DNA of 64,000 nucleotides from Mesorhizobium sp. YM1C-6-2 (lineage in GTDB: Bacteria; Pseudomonadota; Alphaproteobacteria; Rhizobiales; Rhizobiaceae), in assembly GCF_003666685.1 (NCBI RefSeq), contig NZ_RCIZ01000001.1, forward strand, positions 558,001 to 622,000, given 5' to 3'. The translations under genes were made by a program, and so were the position numbers. The notes beneath the pieces are model-generated. The model was not told where the DNA came from. It saw only the letters and a program-made list of their open reading frames with translations, and ran no database searches. Positions 1-8,488 of the stretch are shown here, one piece after another (position 1 is the first letter of the stretch; each line of letters opens with the position of its first letter).

Positions 1-1128
1 GTTTCCGCACCCATTGTGGGATCCGAAGAGAAGGCCGTACTTGCTGAGGTCATCGACAGCGGATGGCTAACGATGGGAGATCGCGTGCGCGCCTTCGAGG
101 AGGCGTTTGCCACGATGCATGGAGCCGAGGACGCCGTCGCTGTCAGCTCCTGTACGGCGGCACTGCACCTGATCCTGCAGGCGCTTGGCTTGGGGCGAGG
201 AGACGAAGTGCTCGTGCCGAGCCTCACCTTCGTCGCTACCGCCAACGCCGTTTGCTATGTGGGGGCTACGCCCGTCTTCGTCGACATCGAGTCGATGGAT
301 GTGCCACTCATGTCCTTGACCGAGGCGGAGGCGCGGTGCACCTCGCGCACGAAAGCCGTCATCCTGGTTCATTTCGCCGGATATCTGCCGGACCGTGAGG
401 CGTGGCGCGCATTCGCGCGACGAAGAGGGTTGCTGCTTATCGAAGACGCGGCGCATGCACCTGGCCTGAAGGAAGCCGGCACGTTTGGCGATGCAGCCGC
501 ATTCAGCTTCTATGGCAACAAGAACATGACGACGGCCGAGGGCGGTGCCGTTCTGGCGCGGGACCGTACCGTGCGCGAGACGATTCGGCGAGCGCGCGCC
601 CATGGGATGACCACCACCACCCATCAGAGGCTGGATAGCCGAACCCCGCAATACGACGTCACAATGCTGGGCTTCAACTATCGTATGGACGAATTGCGCG
701 CAGCAATCGGCCTGGTGCAACTGAAGCAACTCCAGAGCTGGAACGGCATCAGGCTGGCATTGACCTCAAGCTATCGCCGCCTGATTGCGCAGGACTGCCC
801 CTCGGTCCAAGTCCCGTTTTCTGGATACCATCTGTCTACGTATCACATCATGCCGGTTCTCCTGCCGGCCTTTGTGAACCGACAGAACGCGATCGATTAC
901 CTTCGCGCTGCAGGTGTCCAGACCACCATCCATTATCCCCCGGTTCACCTCTTGTCGCTCTACCGGCAGCTCTATCCCAACCTTCACCTGCCCCGAACGG
1001 AAATCTTCGCGGAACGCGAGCTGACGCTCCCGCTACATCCTCGGATCAGTACGTCCATGGTGGAAGCGATCGCCGCGCGTCTTGCCGAAGTGGTTCGCGA
1101 GGAGGCCAATAGAGGAGTCGCAGCATGA
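1..1128 (+). CDS. DegT/DnrJ/EryC1-family sugar aminotransferase, 5' end cut by window edge
   Basis: PLP-dependent aminotransferase of the DegT/DnrJ/EryC1/StrS family, which converts a keto-sugar nucleotide to the amino sugar in polysaccharide synthesis. The reading frame is open from base 1, and typical N-terminal family sequence (SGWLTMGDRVRAFEEAF) begins within about 20 residues. The true start therefore lies upstream; a GTG at 16 is in frame but unlikely to be the start. Visible family landmarks are the VSSCTAALHL substrate/PLP loop, the IEDAAHAPG aspartate motif, and the PLP lysine in FYGNKNMTTAEGG. Its stop overlaps the next ATG (ATGA), so it is translationally coupled to the sugar transferase. 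The exact sugar substrate cannot be read from sequence. Confidence 0.9.
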   Translation, partial: VSAPIVGSEEKAVLAEVIDSGWLTMGDRVRAFEEAFATMHGAEDAVAVSSCTAALHLILQALGLGRGDEVLVPSLTFVATANAVCYVGATPVFVDIESMDVPLMSLTEAEARCTSRTKAVILVHFAGYLPDREAWRAFARRRGLLLIEDAAHAPGLKEAGTFGDAAAFSFYGNKNMTTAEGGAVLARDRTVRETIRRARAHGMTTTTHQRLDSRTPQYDVTMLGFNYRMDELRAAIGLVQLKQLQSWNGIRLALTSSYRRLIAQDCPSVQVPFSGYHLSTYHIMPVLLPAFVNRQNAIDYLRAAGVQTTIHYPPVHLLSLYRQLYPNLHLPRTEIFAERELTLPLHPRISTSMVEAIAARLAEVVREEANRGVAA

Positions 1129-1844
1129 CAATACAGCCAGTCATGTCGCAGAGACCGCAGGCGCTAGGTGCTGCCGGCCTGCACGCGCAGCGGACGTTCG
1201 ATATCCTCGTCGCCGGCGCTGCCATTGTGCTCCTGGCCCCGCTAATGGCTCTGGTGGCGGTGGCGCTCCTGCTGGAAGACGGCCCGCCGATCCTCTTCGC
1301 CCAGACACGGGTCGGCGCCAAAGGACGGCCATTCCGGATGTACAAGTTCCGCAAGTTCCGGCCAGATTGCGGTTCGGACGGCTGCCCGCTCACGTTGGAC
1401 GGCGACAGTCGCCTCACGAGAATTGGACGGTTCCTCACTGCGACCAAAATCGACGAACTGCCGCAGTTGTGGAATGTGCTGCGCGGCGAGATGTCGATCG
1501 TTGGGCCGCGCCCGGAGAGTCTGGACTTCGCCAGCTGCTTTTGCGGTGGCTTCGAGGAAATCCTGCAGTACAAGCCAGGGCTGATCGGTCCGAGCCAGGT
1601 AGCCTTCCGCAACGAACGTCAGTTCTACCCGCGGGATCAGGATCCAACGCAGTTTTATCGCGATATCCTGTTTCCAGCCAAGGCCAGGCTCGATCTTGCC
1701 TATTTCTCACGCCGCACGGTCGCTGCCGATATTGCCTGGATGATCCGGGGGGCGTTGGCCGTCCTGGGCTGGATACCGCCGATTGGCGCCGATCTGGCAA
1801 AGAGTGATCGCCACCAGTCCGGGTGGGGTAGCCGCACGGCATAA
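1125..1844 (+). CDS. Polyprenyl-phosphate sugar (phospho)transferase, initiating glycosyltransferase
   Basis: Bacterial sugar transferase of the WcaJ/PglC superfamily, 239 aa. These enzymes load the first sugar-1-phosphate onto undecaprenyl phosphate at the inner membrane to start exopolysaccharide or O-unit assembly. An N-terminal hydrophobic segment (about residues 30-48) is followed by the family core: QTRVGAKGRPFRMYKFRKF, the TKIDELPQLWNVLRGEMS block and SIVGPRPE. It lacks the long multi-TM N-terminal region of full-length WcaJ/WbaP, so it is the short PglC-like form. The start ATG overlaps the aminotransferase stop, which places both in one operon with the downstream epimerase. Confidence 0.92.
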   Translation: MTIQPVMSQRPQALGAAGLHAQRTFDILVAGAAIVLLAPLMALVAVALLLEDGPPILFAQTRVGAKGRPFRMYKFRKFRPDCGSDGCPLTLDGDSRLTRIGRFLTATKIDELPQLWNVLRGEMSIVGPRPESLDFASCFCGGFEEILQYKPGLIGPSQVAFRNERQFYPRDQDPTQFYRDILFPAKARLDLAYFSRRTVAADIAWMIRGALAVLGWIPPIGADLAKSDRHQSGWGSRTA

Positions 1845-1872
1845 CAGGAAAGCGCCTCGAGGGAATTGTTGA

Positions 1873-2880
1873 ATGCGGTATGACAAGACTAGGGTGCTCG
1901 TAACCGGAGCGGATGGGTTCATTGGATCGCACCTGACCGAAAGCCTGGTCCGGAACGGGAGCGAGGTCACGGCCCTTGCTCTTTATAACTCCTTCGACAG
2001 TCATGGCTGGCTCGATGACCTGCCCGAAGCCGTAAAAGGCAAGGTCAATCTCATCCGGGGCGACGTGCGGGATGCCGCCTTCGTCAATAGCATCGTGCGT
2101 GATCATCAACTGATATTTCATCTCGCTGCCCTCATCGCAATTCCACATTCCTATGCAGCGGCCCAGTCTTATGTGGAGACTAATATCCTCGGCACGCTCA
2201 ACATCCTTGAGGCCGCCCGACAGTCGGGGACAGAGCGCGTGGTCGTCACCTCGACCAGCGAAGTCTATGGAACTGCGATCACCATGCCGATCAGTGAATC
2301 GCACCCTCTGCAGGGACAATCTCCCTACTCGGCGTCGAAGATCGGGGCAGATGCAATGGCGGAAGCATTCGCCCGTTCGTTCGGGCTTTCCGTTGTCATC
2401 CTGCGACCGTTCAATACGTTTGGGCCACGTCAGAGCGAGCGGGCCATCATCCCGACAATCATTCGGCAGGCGCTCGACCCATCTTGCTCAGCGATATTCG
2501 TGGGCGATACGACTCCTATCCGCGACCTCACCTTTGTGGGAGACACCGCTGCCGCGTTTGTTGCGGCAGGAAGCGCAGCCGGAATCGAATTCGGCAGCCC
2601 CTACAATGCCGGCAGCCAGCGGGCGGCGACCGTAGCCGACATCATCGACCTGGTCCTCGATATGACAAAGTGCAACAAGCCCGTTCGCAGAGATGAAAGC
2701 CGCCTGCGACCGGTGAATTCCGAAGTTCGAGCCCTCCTGGCCGACTCCTCCCGCTTCCAGCGAGAAACCGGCTGGCGCCCCGTCACCTCTCTCCGGGAGG
2801 GTCTCGATCGGACCATAAAATGGTGGCGACACCGTTTTGAGCAAGGCCGGGTGCGGCAGGAGAAGGGGTATATCACGTGA
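1873..2880 (+). CDS. NAD-dependent NDP-sugar 4,6-dehydratase/epimerase, LegB-like
   Basis: Extended short-chain dehydrogenase/reductase acting on nucleotide sugars, 335 aa. The N-terminal Rossmann motif TGADGFIGSH (residues 11-20) and the catalytic Tyr152-x3-Lys156 in PYSASK are present, along with FHLAALIAIPHSY, TSTSEVYGT and LRPFNTFGPRQ. These blocks match the LegB-type UDP-GlcNAc 4,6-dehydratase subgroup better than GalE or RmlB; that judgement is from memory of the family. The 4-keto product would suit the DegT aminotransferase encoded just upstream. It follows the sugar transferase by 28 nt on the same strand. Confidence 0.88.
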   Translation: MRYDKTRVLVTGADGFIGSHLTESLVRNGSEVTALALYNSFDSHGWLDDLPEAVKGKVNLIRGDVRDAAFVNSIVRDHQLIFHLAALIAIPHSYAAAQSYVETNILGTLNILEAARQSGTERVVVTSTSEVYGTAITMPISESHPLQGQSPYSASKIGADAMAEAFARSFGLSVVILRPFNTFGPRQSERAIIPTIIRQALDPSCSAIFVGDTTPIRDLTFVGDTAAAFVAAGSAAGIEFGSPYNAGSQRAATVADIIDLVLDMTKCNKPVRRDESRLRPVNSEVRALLADSSRFQRETGWRPVTSLREGLDRTIKWWRHRFEQGRVRQEKGYIT

Positions 2881-3069
2881 CCGCAAGAGCGCGGCAGGCT
2901 TACGAGCCCCACTCCCCCCGGCCACGCTTGTCCGGTCCGGCACCCTGCTGAAGCAGGAAGTTCTCGCGTTGTGACGGCGCGGCGTCCTTAGGTTTCACAG
3001 CATCGCCGCCACTATCGACGAGAGACGAATGATCCCGCCAGTCAGTCCTGCTCCAGAGCTGGAAGGCAA

Positions 3070-3915
3070 TCATCCTCGGTTCGGATAGTGGCCTCTTTGG
3101 AGATGCTCCCACCTTCGCTTTACGGCGTCATAGAGGCCGAGAGAAACGAGATACCGTTTGAGCGCCGTCCGGAGCGGCCCGGGAAGGGACGATAAAGGGG
3201 GTAGCAGACCTGCCCGCCGCTTCTTCGCCAGTGAGACAGACCAGTCATATTCCACACGCCTCACCTTGATGGCATGGCGTGAGGTATCGAGAACCAGGTA
3301 CGTGGCACGTGGATCGGAGGTCCGCGATTCTCCGACCGATCCGGGGTTGATATGGTAGTAGGCCTCCGCCCGGAGGTCGATTTCATTGCCGAGAAGTTGC
3401 CGCGGCGAGGAATCCTGCCAATCGAAGACACCAAGGTGGTGTGTGTGCCCGAAGGCGCAAATCCGAATGCCCGAGGGGTGGTTCATGAGCGCCTCGAAGC
3501 TTTCCCGGCGACGTTCGTCATTGTCTAGACGAACGGTTTCGCAACCTTCCTCCGGATGCAGCGCGCCATGAACCGCGATCACCTCATTGCCAATCTTAGT
3601 CTTGAGGGGCAGCCCGGCCAGAAATGACAAGGCTCCCGGGTCGAGTTGCCGGCGTGTCCAGAGGATCGCGCGGCTACCGACAAAACCGAAATCGTCGGTG
3701 GGGATCTGTCCGCAGACAGCCCTGTCATGATTTCCTGCCACGCATACAGCTCCGCATTCCTGGAGCAGCGCTATGCACTCCGCCGGGTCAGTATTGTAGC
3801 CGACGATATCGCCAAGGCATAGGATACGGTCTGCCTCTTGCGTAGAGATGTCGTCGAGAGTCGCCCGAAGTGCCTCGAGATTGGAATGAACATCAGAGAT
3901 GATCGCCAACCTCAT
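3070..3915 (-). CDS. Calcineurin-like metallophosphoesterase (YfcE/MJ0936-like)
   Basis: Cytoplasmic metallophosphoesterase of 281 aa. All family metal-binding blocks are visible: ISDVHSN at the N-terminus (Asp8, His10), GDIVGYN, GNHD, an HGALH block and GHTHHLG. The C-terminal third (about residues 215-281) is basic and not recognised. Its ATG overlaps the stop of the ATP-grasp gene (ATGA), so the two are translationally coupled. It is the only phosphoesterase in the cluster. A role in processing a phosphorylated precursor, or a regulatory nucleotide role, is inference; the substrate is unknown. Confidence 0.85.
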   Translation of the reverse strand: MRLAIISDVHSNLEALRATLDDISTQEADRILCLGDIVGYNTDPAECIALLQECGAVCVAGNHDRAVCGQIPTDDFGFVGSRAILWTRRQLDPGALSFLAGLPLKTKIGNEVIAVHGALHPEEGCETVRLDNDERRRESFEALMNHPSGIRICAFGHTHHLGVFDWQDSSPRQLLGNEIDLRAEAYYHINPGSVGESRTSDPRATYLVLDTSRHAIKVRRVEYDWSVSLAKKRRAGLLPPLSSLPGPLRTALKRYLVSLGLYDAVKRRWEHLQRGHYPNRG

Positions 3916-5081
3916 GCTTCCCTCCGTTTTACGGACTGCATAAGGCGAGAAAGGCTTTTGCGAACGTTAGAGCTGCCCCTATGCCATACCGCCTGGACCA
4001 GTACCGGATCATCCCAATTGATATGCGAGGTCACCTCGCAACGGATCACCCAGGGCAACCACGACCACATGGGTAACCCGATGGCACGGGCAGCAAACAA
4101 ATCGCTGGGGAGAGTGCACCACCGGACGCCCGGACGGGCTTTCGCTGAAGGCGGCCGGGATTGACCGGTCAGGTCTGCGTAGACAATCGCCGGTATGTTG
4201 ACGCCTGCCCGAGCGCCCAGGACATGCCAAAGATTGAAACGCGGGTTGACCTCCAGGAGGTGAAGGACGCCATCGGGGTCCCGTTTGAAATCGAACTTGG
4301 CGACGCCGTGTAGATCCAGCTTCCGGACCAGCGCGCGGCCGAGTGCCGCCACGTCCTCCGCATCCGTGGTCTGCAGGGCGGTGCTGTGACCACAAGACGG
4401 CGGATAAGTGCGTATTTTTCGCCCCGTAAACTCGCCGGCAATTTCCCCCTGATGATCAACATAGACATGATAACTTTCGATGCAGCTTTCTGGCCCCGGT
4501 ATCATCTCCTGGACGAGGAGATCCATTTCGTTGCTGGCCAAACGGGGCCACAGTTCTCGGAACGCCTTTTCGGTGGCGAGTTCGATTGCCTTGCTATTGC
4601 CCGCGATCAGATCCCAAGGTGACCGCCGCCTGAGCGGCTTGATGACGACCGGAAAGCGCAGATCAATGGAAACCGGTGCTGAGCCTGGACATGGACGGAT
4701 CCTTCGCGATGCCGGAATAGGAAGACCCAGACGTTCGGCCAGGGGTTGAAAACGGGTCTTGTCGACCAGGTCTTCCACCAACGCCACTTCGGGCAGGATG
4801 AAACGAAAGGCCTCTCCCAGTCGTTCGCGGTACCGCGACACGAACAGCAGATGGGAATCCTCTTCGAAGAAAAGGACCGGGGGTTCTTCCTGCGCTGCGC
4901 CGAAGCGCAGTAACCTATCCGCCAACCCGTCCAGATTCTTGGAGAAGCTCTCCCAGGGGAGGACCACCCGGACGAACCGCGAATAGGTGGTCGGGTCGCC
5001 AAGCGGCGCGACAACCGCGCAGGAAACGCCGGCGAGGCCCAGAGGCCGAACTAGGTTCATATCGCCCATGACACAAGCCAT
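3912..5081 (-). CDS. ATP-grasp domain protein, carboxylate-amine ligase-like
   Basis: ATP-grasp enzyme related to the carbamoyl-phosphate synthase large-subunit fold, 389 aa from the chosen ATG. ATP-grasp ligases activate a carboxylate as an acyl phosphate and join it to an amine. Visible features are an N-terminal pre-ATP-grasp domain beginning ACVMGDMNLVRPLG, the lysine in FPVVIKPL, LVQEMIPGPE, and the Mg-binding strand FDFKRDPDGVLHLLEVNPRFN. The frame stays open to a GTG at 5255, but residues before 5081 do not look protein-like and no well-placed ribosome site supports that start. ATGs at 5069 and 5060 are also possible. It is coupled to the metallophosphoesterase. The substrate is unknown. 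Confidence 0.82.
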   Translation of the reverse strand: MACVMGDMNLVRPLGLAGVSCAVVAPLGDPTTYSRFVRVVLPWESFSKNLDGLADRLLRFGAAQEEPPVLFFEEDSHLLFVSRYRERLGEAFRFILPEVALVEDLVDKTRFQPLAERLGLPIPASRRIRPCPGSAPVSIDLRFPVVIKPLRRRSPWDLIAGNSKAIELATEKAFRELWPRLASNEMDLLVQEMIPGPESCIESYHVYVDHQGEIAGEFTGRKIRTYPPSCGHSTALQTTDAEDVAALGRALVRKLDLHGVAKFDFKRDPDGVLHLLEVNPRFNLWHVLGARAGVNIPAIVYADLTGQSRPPSAKARPGVRWCTLPSDLFAARAIGLPMWSWLPWVIRCEVTSHINWDDPVLVQAVWHRGSSNVRKSLSRLMQSVKRREA

Positions 5082-5620
5082 GGACCTGAAGTCCGACCTG
5101 CGATTCACGGAAGTTCTTCCTGTCGCCTCTGGAAGGCGAGCGCGATGCATTCGAATCCTGTTTGCGCAGCGCAATGAGAGCCACGGTAGCCAGGCATCGA
5201 TATCGAGCGAAAAGGCATTGGCATCCCGCTGCGATCCCTCCAACTCTTCTGCCACTTAGGCGCGCTAGAGCACCTCCGGTAACTGTATAATCGTGCCGGC
5301 GCTTATCTCCTTCATTCACTTGGACCATGACTGTCGTCTTTGTGACGGCGAAGGTGGCTGTCGTAGAGGAGGGGAAAGAAGGCCTCAGTGACCGCGGCAC
5401 GAACAGGAACGGAAAACCCTGCCGATCGAGGCATGCCCCTCGGGGCGCGTCTGATCGCCATGTACTCCAGCGGCATCCCCGGCTCCTGCAAGGCATCAGG
5501 CTCCGCTGCGGGCTGCGGAGCTATCGTCGGCCAAATGATCCAGCACCGCTGCTGGCATGCCAGGGAAGACCCAAGCATTGTCCATGGGGCTCAACAGCTG
5601 AAGAGATAGGTTAGCCAGAG
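5082..5620. other. Divergent intergenic region between ATP-grasp and CapA genes
   Basis: About 540 bases without a convincing gene. Short frames here (for example 5327-5614) are arginine-rich and resemble no family. A perfect TATAAT hexamer lies at 5286-5291 on the + strand, but I see no good -35 at 16-18 bases upstream. It may be a promoter for the + strand capA-flippase-capK operon with a long leader, but this is weak. Confidence 0.4.
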
Positions 5621-6778
5621 ATGATTAGAATTAATGTACTCGGCGATCTCGTGCTGACGGATCCCATCAACGAAATTGCAGGGCAGGCCGGCCCGTCGGC
5701 GCTCTTTTCATGCTCGATGAAAAGGTTTCTGGGCGAGGCAGACCTGAACGTCTTCAATCTCGAGTCTCCGCTAACTTCTCGGGAGAGAAGCGAGAAGAAA
5801 GTGGGCCCGGCGCTTAGGGGAACCAAGGAGCTCCTCCCAGCTCTGGCTGGGAGTGGACTGGGAATAGCAACGCTCGCAAACAATCACATGATGGATTTCG
5901 GCGTCTCCGGACTCGAGGACACGCTGGATGCCCTTGATGAAAACGATATCAGGCATCTGGGTGCAGGCACGAAAAGGGTGGGAGCACCTCACCGTCTTCG
6001 CTGTGCCACGCAAGGGACGTCTGTTTCGTTTATCAATGTCGCGGAGCAGGAATTTGGTGTCGTGGCGGCGGGACGCGCGGGTGTTGTAAGAGAGGATATT
6101 GCGTCGCTCTATTACTGGATCCGTGAGGAGAAGGCAGTTTCAGACTTCGTCATCGCCATCGTCCATGGAGGTAACGAGTATTTTCCGCTGCCTTCTCCTC
6201 AACGGCTCCAAAGAGCCCGCCTCTACGCCGATTTTGGTGCAGACGCTGTCATATATCACCATACGCATGTGATAAGCGCGTATGAGAACTACAAAAGCAA
6301 ACCGATATTCTATGGGATAGGAAATTTCCTTTTCCATTGGCCCGGCAAGGGGGCCGACTGGAATACGGGAATGGTTGCGTCGCTTCTTCTGGACGTAGAA
6401 AGCAAACGGATCACAACTGAGCCGCGTGTCCACCGGTATTCGCCGGATGAGGGTGTTAGCATTCTCTCGGGGCGAGAATCTCAGCTTGAAATCTCGGATC
6501 TGGAAGACCTCAACACGGCTCTGTCCGATCCAGATCATCTGAGCAAGCTTTGGGAGGAGTTCTGCCTCCGGCAACGACACAGTTACTTGCGGCTGAACAA
6601 CCTGGTCTCCAGATTTCAAGAGGAACTGGCTCAGCGTAGCGTTTGGCCTCTTCCCATTTTCCCAAACAGATCGCTGCTAAACGGACTAAACGCGCTCAGA
6701 TGCATTTCGCATCGCGAAGCTTCGGTGACGGTACTTGAAGCCGAAGCCAAACAGCGCTTCGACAAATTCATCACTTGA
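5621..6778 (+). CDS. CapA-family polysaccharide/poly-glutamate biosynthesis protein
   Basis: CapA-family protein (PGA_cap superfamily, metallophosphatase-like fold), 385 aa. Characteristic blocks are the N-terminal GDLVL, NLESPLTS, TLANNHMMDFG, IVHGGNEYFPLPSPQR, YHHTHV and PIFYGIGNFLF. CapA proteins occur in poly-gamma-glutamate capsule loci and in many exopolysaccharide clusters, where their chemistry is not settled. I see no signal peptide, so a cytoplasmic location is likely. The C-terminal 100 residues are not conserved. This gene and the next are noticeably less GC-rich than the metabolic operons to the right, as is common for surface-polysaccharide loci. It heads a + strand run with the flippase and CapK-like genes. 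Confidence 0.85.
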   Translation: MIRINVLGDLVLTDPINEIAGQAGPSALFSCSMKRFLGEADLNVFNLESPLTSRERSEKKVGPALRGTKELLPALAGSGLGIATLANNHMMDFGVSGLEDTLDALDENDIRHLGAGTKRVGAPHRLRCATQGTSVSFINVAEQEFGVVAAGRAGVVREDIASLYYWIREEKAVSDFVIAIVHGGNEYFPLPSPQRLQRARLYADFGADAVIYHHTHVISAYENYKSKPIFYGIGNFLFHWPGKGADWNTGMVASLLLDVESKRITTEPRVHRYSPDEGVSILSGRESQLEISDLEDLNTALSDPDHLSKLWEEFCLRQRHSYLRLNNLVSRFQEELAQRSVWPLPIFPNRSLLNGLNALRCISHREASVTVLEAEAKQRFDKFIT

Positions 6779-6916
6779 AGGTTTGAGACCTGAAATGGCT
6801 TGCGGGCGTTGGTTCTGGGCGTCAAACTCAAGTAGAGGGCCATCGAGATCTTGGCGCCTCTCACCAACCGGGTTGCCATATTGTGGATGTGTCCGCCTGC
6901 GATCCGAGGGGGCAGC

Positions 6917-8488
6917 ATGATGGGGAATGCCTCATCGAGTGCCGGCATCACCGTAGCGCCGATGGCTGACATAGCGAGAGCCCGATTTGTCAGCAATGTG
7001 GCGTCCAACGCGAGCTATATCGTTCTGAGTACAGCTCTCATGCTGTGGTATATTCCGTTTCTGGTGAACCACCTCGGCGTAGCAGCATACGGGATGGTTG
7101 CGCTGGCGAACTCTCTCGTCATGTACGGAGCATTGGTTGGAACCAGCCTGAACGTTTCGATTACCCGTTTTCTGGCGATAGACCTCAACCAAGGCGACGA
7201 CACCAGCGCCGACCGCACTTTCAATACCGCCCTTGCGCTTTCAATATTTGCTTGCAGCGCCCTGTTGGTTCCGGTCGGCATTTTGACCTATTTCCTTCCG
7301 GCTCTGTTCAATGTTCCGGTCGAGTTGGAGCGTGCGACTCAATTTCTGTTTGCGAGCGTCTGCGTTGCGTTCCTCGTGACAATTCTGAGCAGCAATTTCG
7401 CCGTTGCAAGCGTGATCAAGCATCGCTTCGACCTGCGGAATATAGTGCGCTCGCTTGCGCTGCTGACTCGGGCGGGCATCATAGCGATCTGTTTCATGGT
7501 CTGGCCGGCAACCCTATGGCAGGTCGCGGCGGCTTTCCTCATCTCCGCCATGATCGAGCTCGCAGGCGATGTCGTGGTATGGAGGCGCTTGACACCGCAA
7601 CTCCATCTCAGCCACCGCAACATCGACCGCCGTCACTTTCGTGCGCTTTCGAATTTAGGCGGTTGGTCGGCAGTCAACCAGACGGGTGCACTCCTGCTGA
7701 TGCAGGTGGACCTCGTGATCGTGAATGCCATGTTCGGCGCCGAGATGACCGGGCAATACGGCGCCGTGTTGCTGTTTCCTGCCATGATACACACGCTCAC
7801 GGAGGCCGTCGCCACGGTGTTGAGCCCCGCAATCATGGCGCGTTACGCCGTAGGCGACATCGACGGAATGCGGCGGATCGCCAGTCATTCCGTCAAGCTC
7901 CTCGGGGTTGCACTAGCCCTGCCGGTTGGCCTGCTGTGCGGTTTTGGCGGGCCCTTGCTATATCTGTGGCTAGGCCCCGAGTTTGCTCACCTTAACGTGC
8001 TGCTGATCCTTCTCGTTGGTCATCTGGCTGTAAACTTGGCGATCAGGCCGCTCTTCTACGTGGTGACAGCATACAACCAGGTCAAAGTGCAGGGGCTGCT
8101 CACGCTCCTCCTCGGCCTTGTCAATATCGGCCTGGCGATAGCGCTTGCAGGCTGGAGCGGATGGGGAATAGCCGGGGTCGCGGCCGCCGCAGCCATCGTG
8201 TGGACGATCAAGAACTGTCTGTTCTTGTCCAGCTATTGTGCGAGCTTGTTACGTCTCCCCTGGTGGTCGTTCTATGCGCCCCTGACGGCCGGGGCGCTCG
8301 GAACGCTGGCTATCGGCTCCGCCGGCATGCTCGTTTCAAAGCTTTGGCAGCCAACTGACTGGCTAACTCTTGGCGCAATGGCCGTGACAATATCTGTACT
8401 GTACAGTATAATTGCTTACTTCTTGAGTTTGAGCCGATCAGATCGTGAACTGCTTTGGAGCATTCTAGATCGGAGGCCCCGTGCTTAA
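6917..8488 (+). CDS. Polysaccharide flippase (Wzx/MATE-like membrane protein)
   Basis: Polytopic inner-membrane protein of 523 aa with about 12-14 hydrophobic segments spread over its whole length. Its first helix region (NASYIVLSTALMLWYIPFLV) and NHLGVAAYGMVAL look like the polysaccharide biosynthesis/export flippase family, which moves lipid-linked oligosaccharide units across the membrane. The ATG at 6917 is chosen because a GAGGGGG ribosome site precedes it by four bases; an upstream in-frame TTG at 6851 lacks this. Its last 8 bases overlap the CapK-like gene. As the only transporter in the cluster it suggests a Wzx-type route, though no Wzy polymerase is seen within the window. Confidence 0.85.
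   Translation: MMGNASSSAGITVAPMADIARARFVSNVASNASYIVLSTALMLWYIPFLVNHLGVAAYGMVALANSLVMYGALVGTSLNVSITRFLAIDLNQGDDTSADRTFNTALALSIFACSALLVPVGILTYFLPALFNVPVELERATQFLFASVCVAFLVTILSSNFAVASVIKHRFDLRNIVRSLALLTRAGIIAICFMVWPATLWQVAAAFLISAMIELAGDVVVWRRLTPQLHLSHRNIDRRHFRALSNLGGWSAVNQTGALLLMQVDLVIVNAMFGAEMTGQYGAVLLFPAMIHTLTEAVATVLSPAIMARYAVGDIDGMRRIASHSVKLLGVALALPVGLLCGFGGPLLYLWLGPEFAHLNVLLILLVGHLAVNLAIRPLFYVVTAYNQVKVQGLLTLLLGLVNIGLAIALAGWSGWGIAGVAAAAAIVWTIKNCLFLSSYCASLLRLPWWSFYAPLTAGALGTLAIGSAGMLVSKLWQPTDWLTLGAMAVTISVLYSIIAYFLSLSRSDRELLWSILDRRPRA

Noticed and set aside
5327-5614. A 95-codon frame between the ATP-grasp and CapA genes
   Set aside because: Arginine/proline-rich random-looking sequence with no ribosome site or family similarity.
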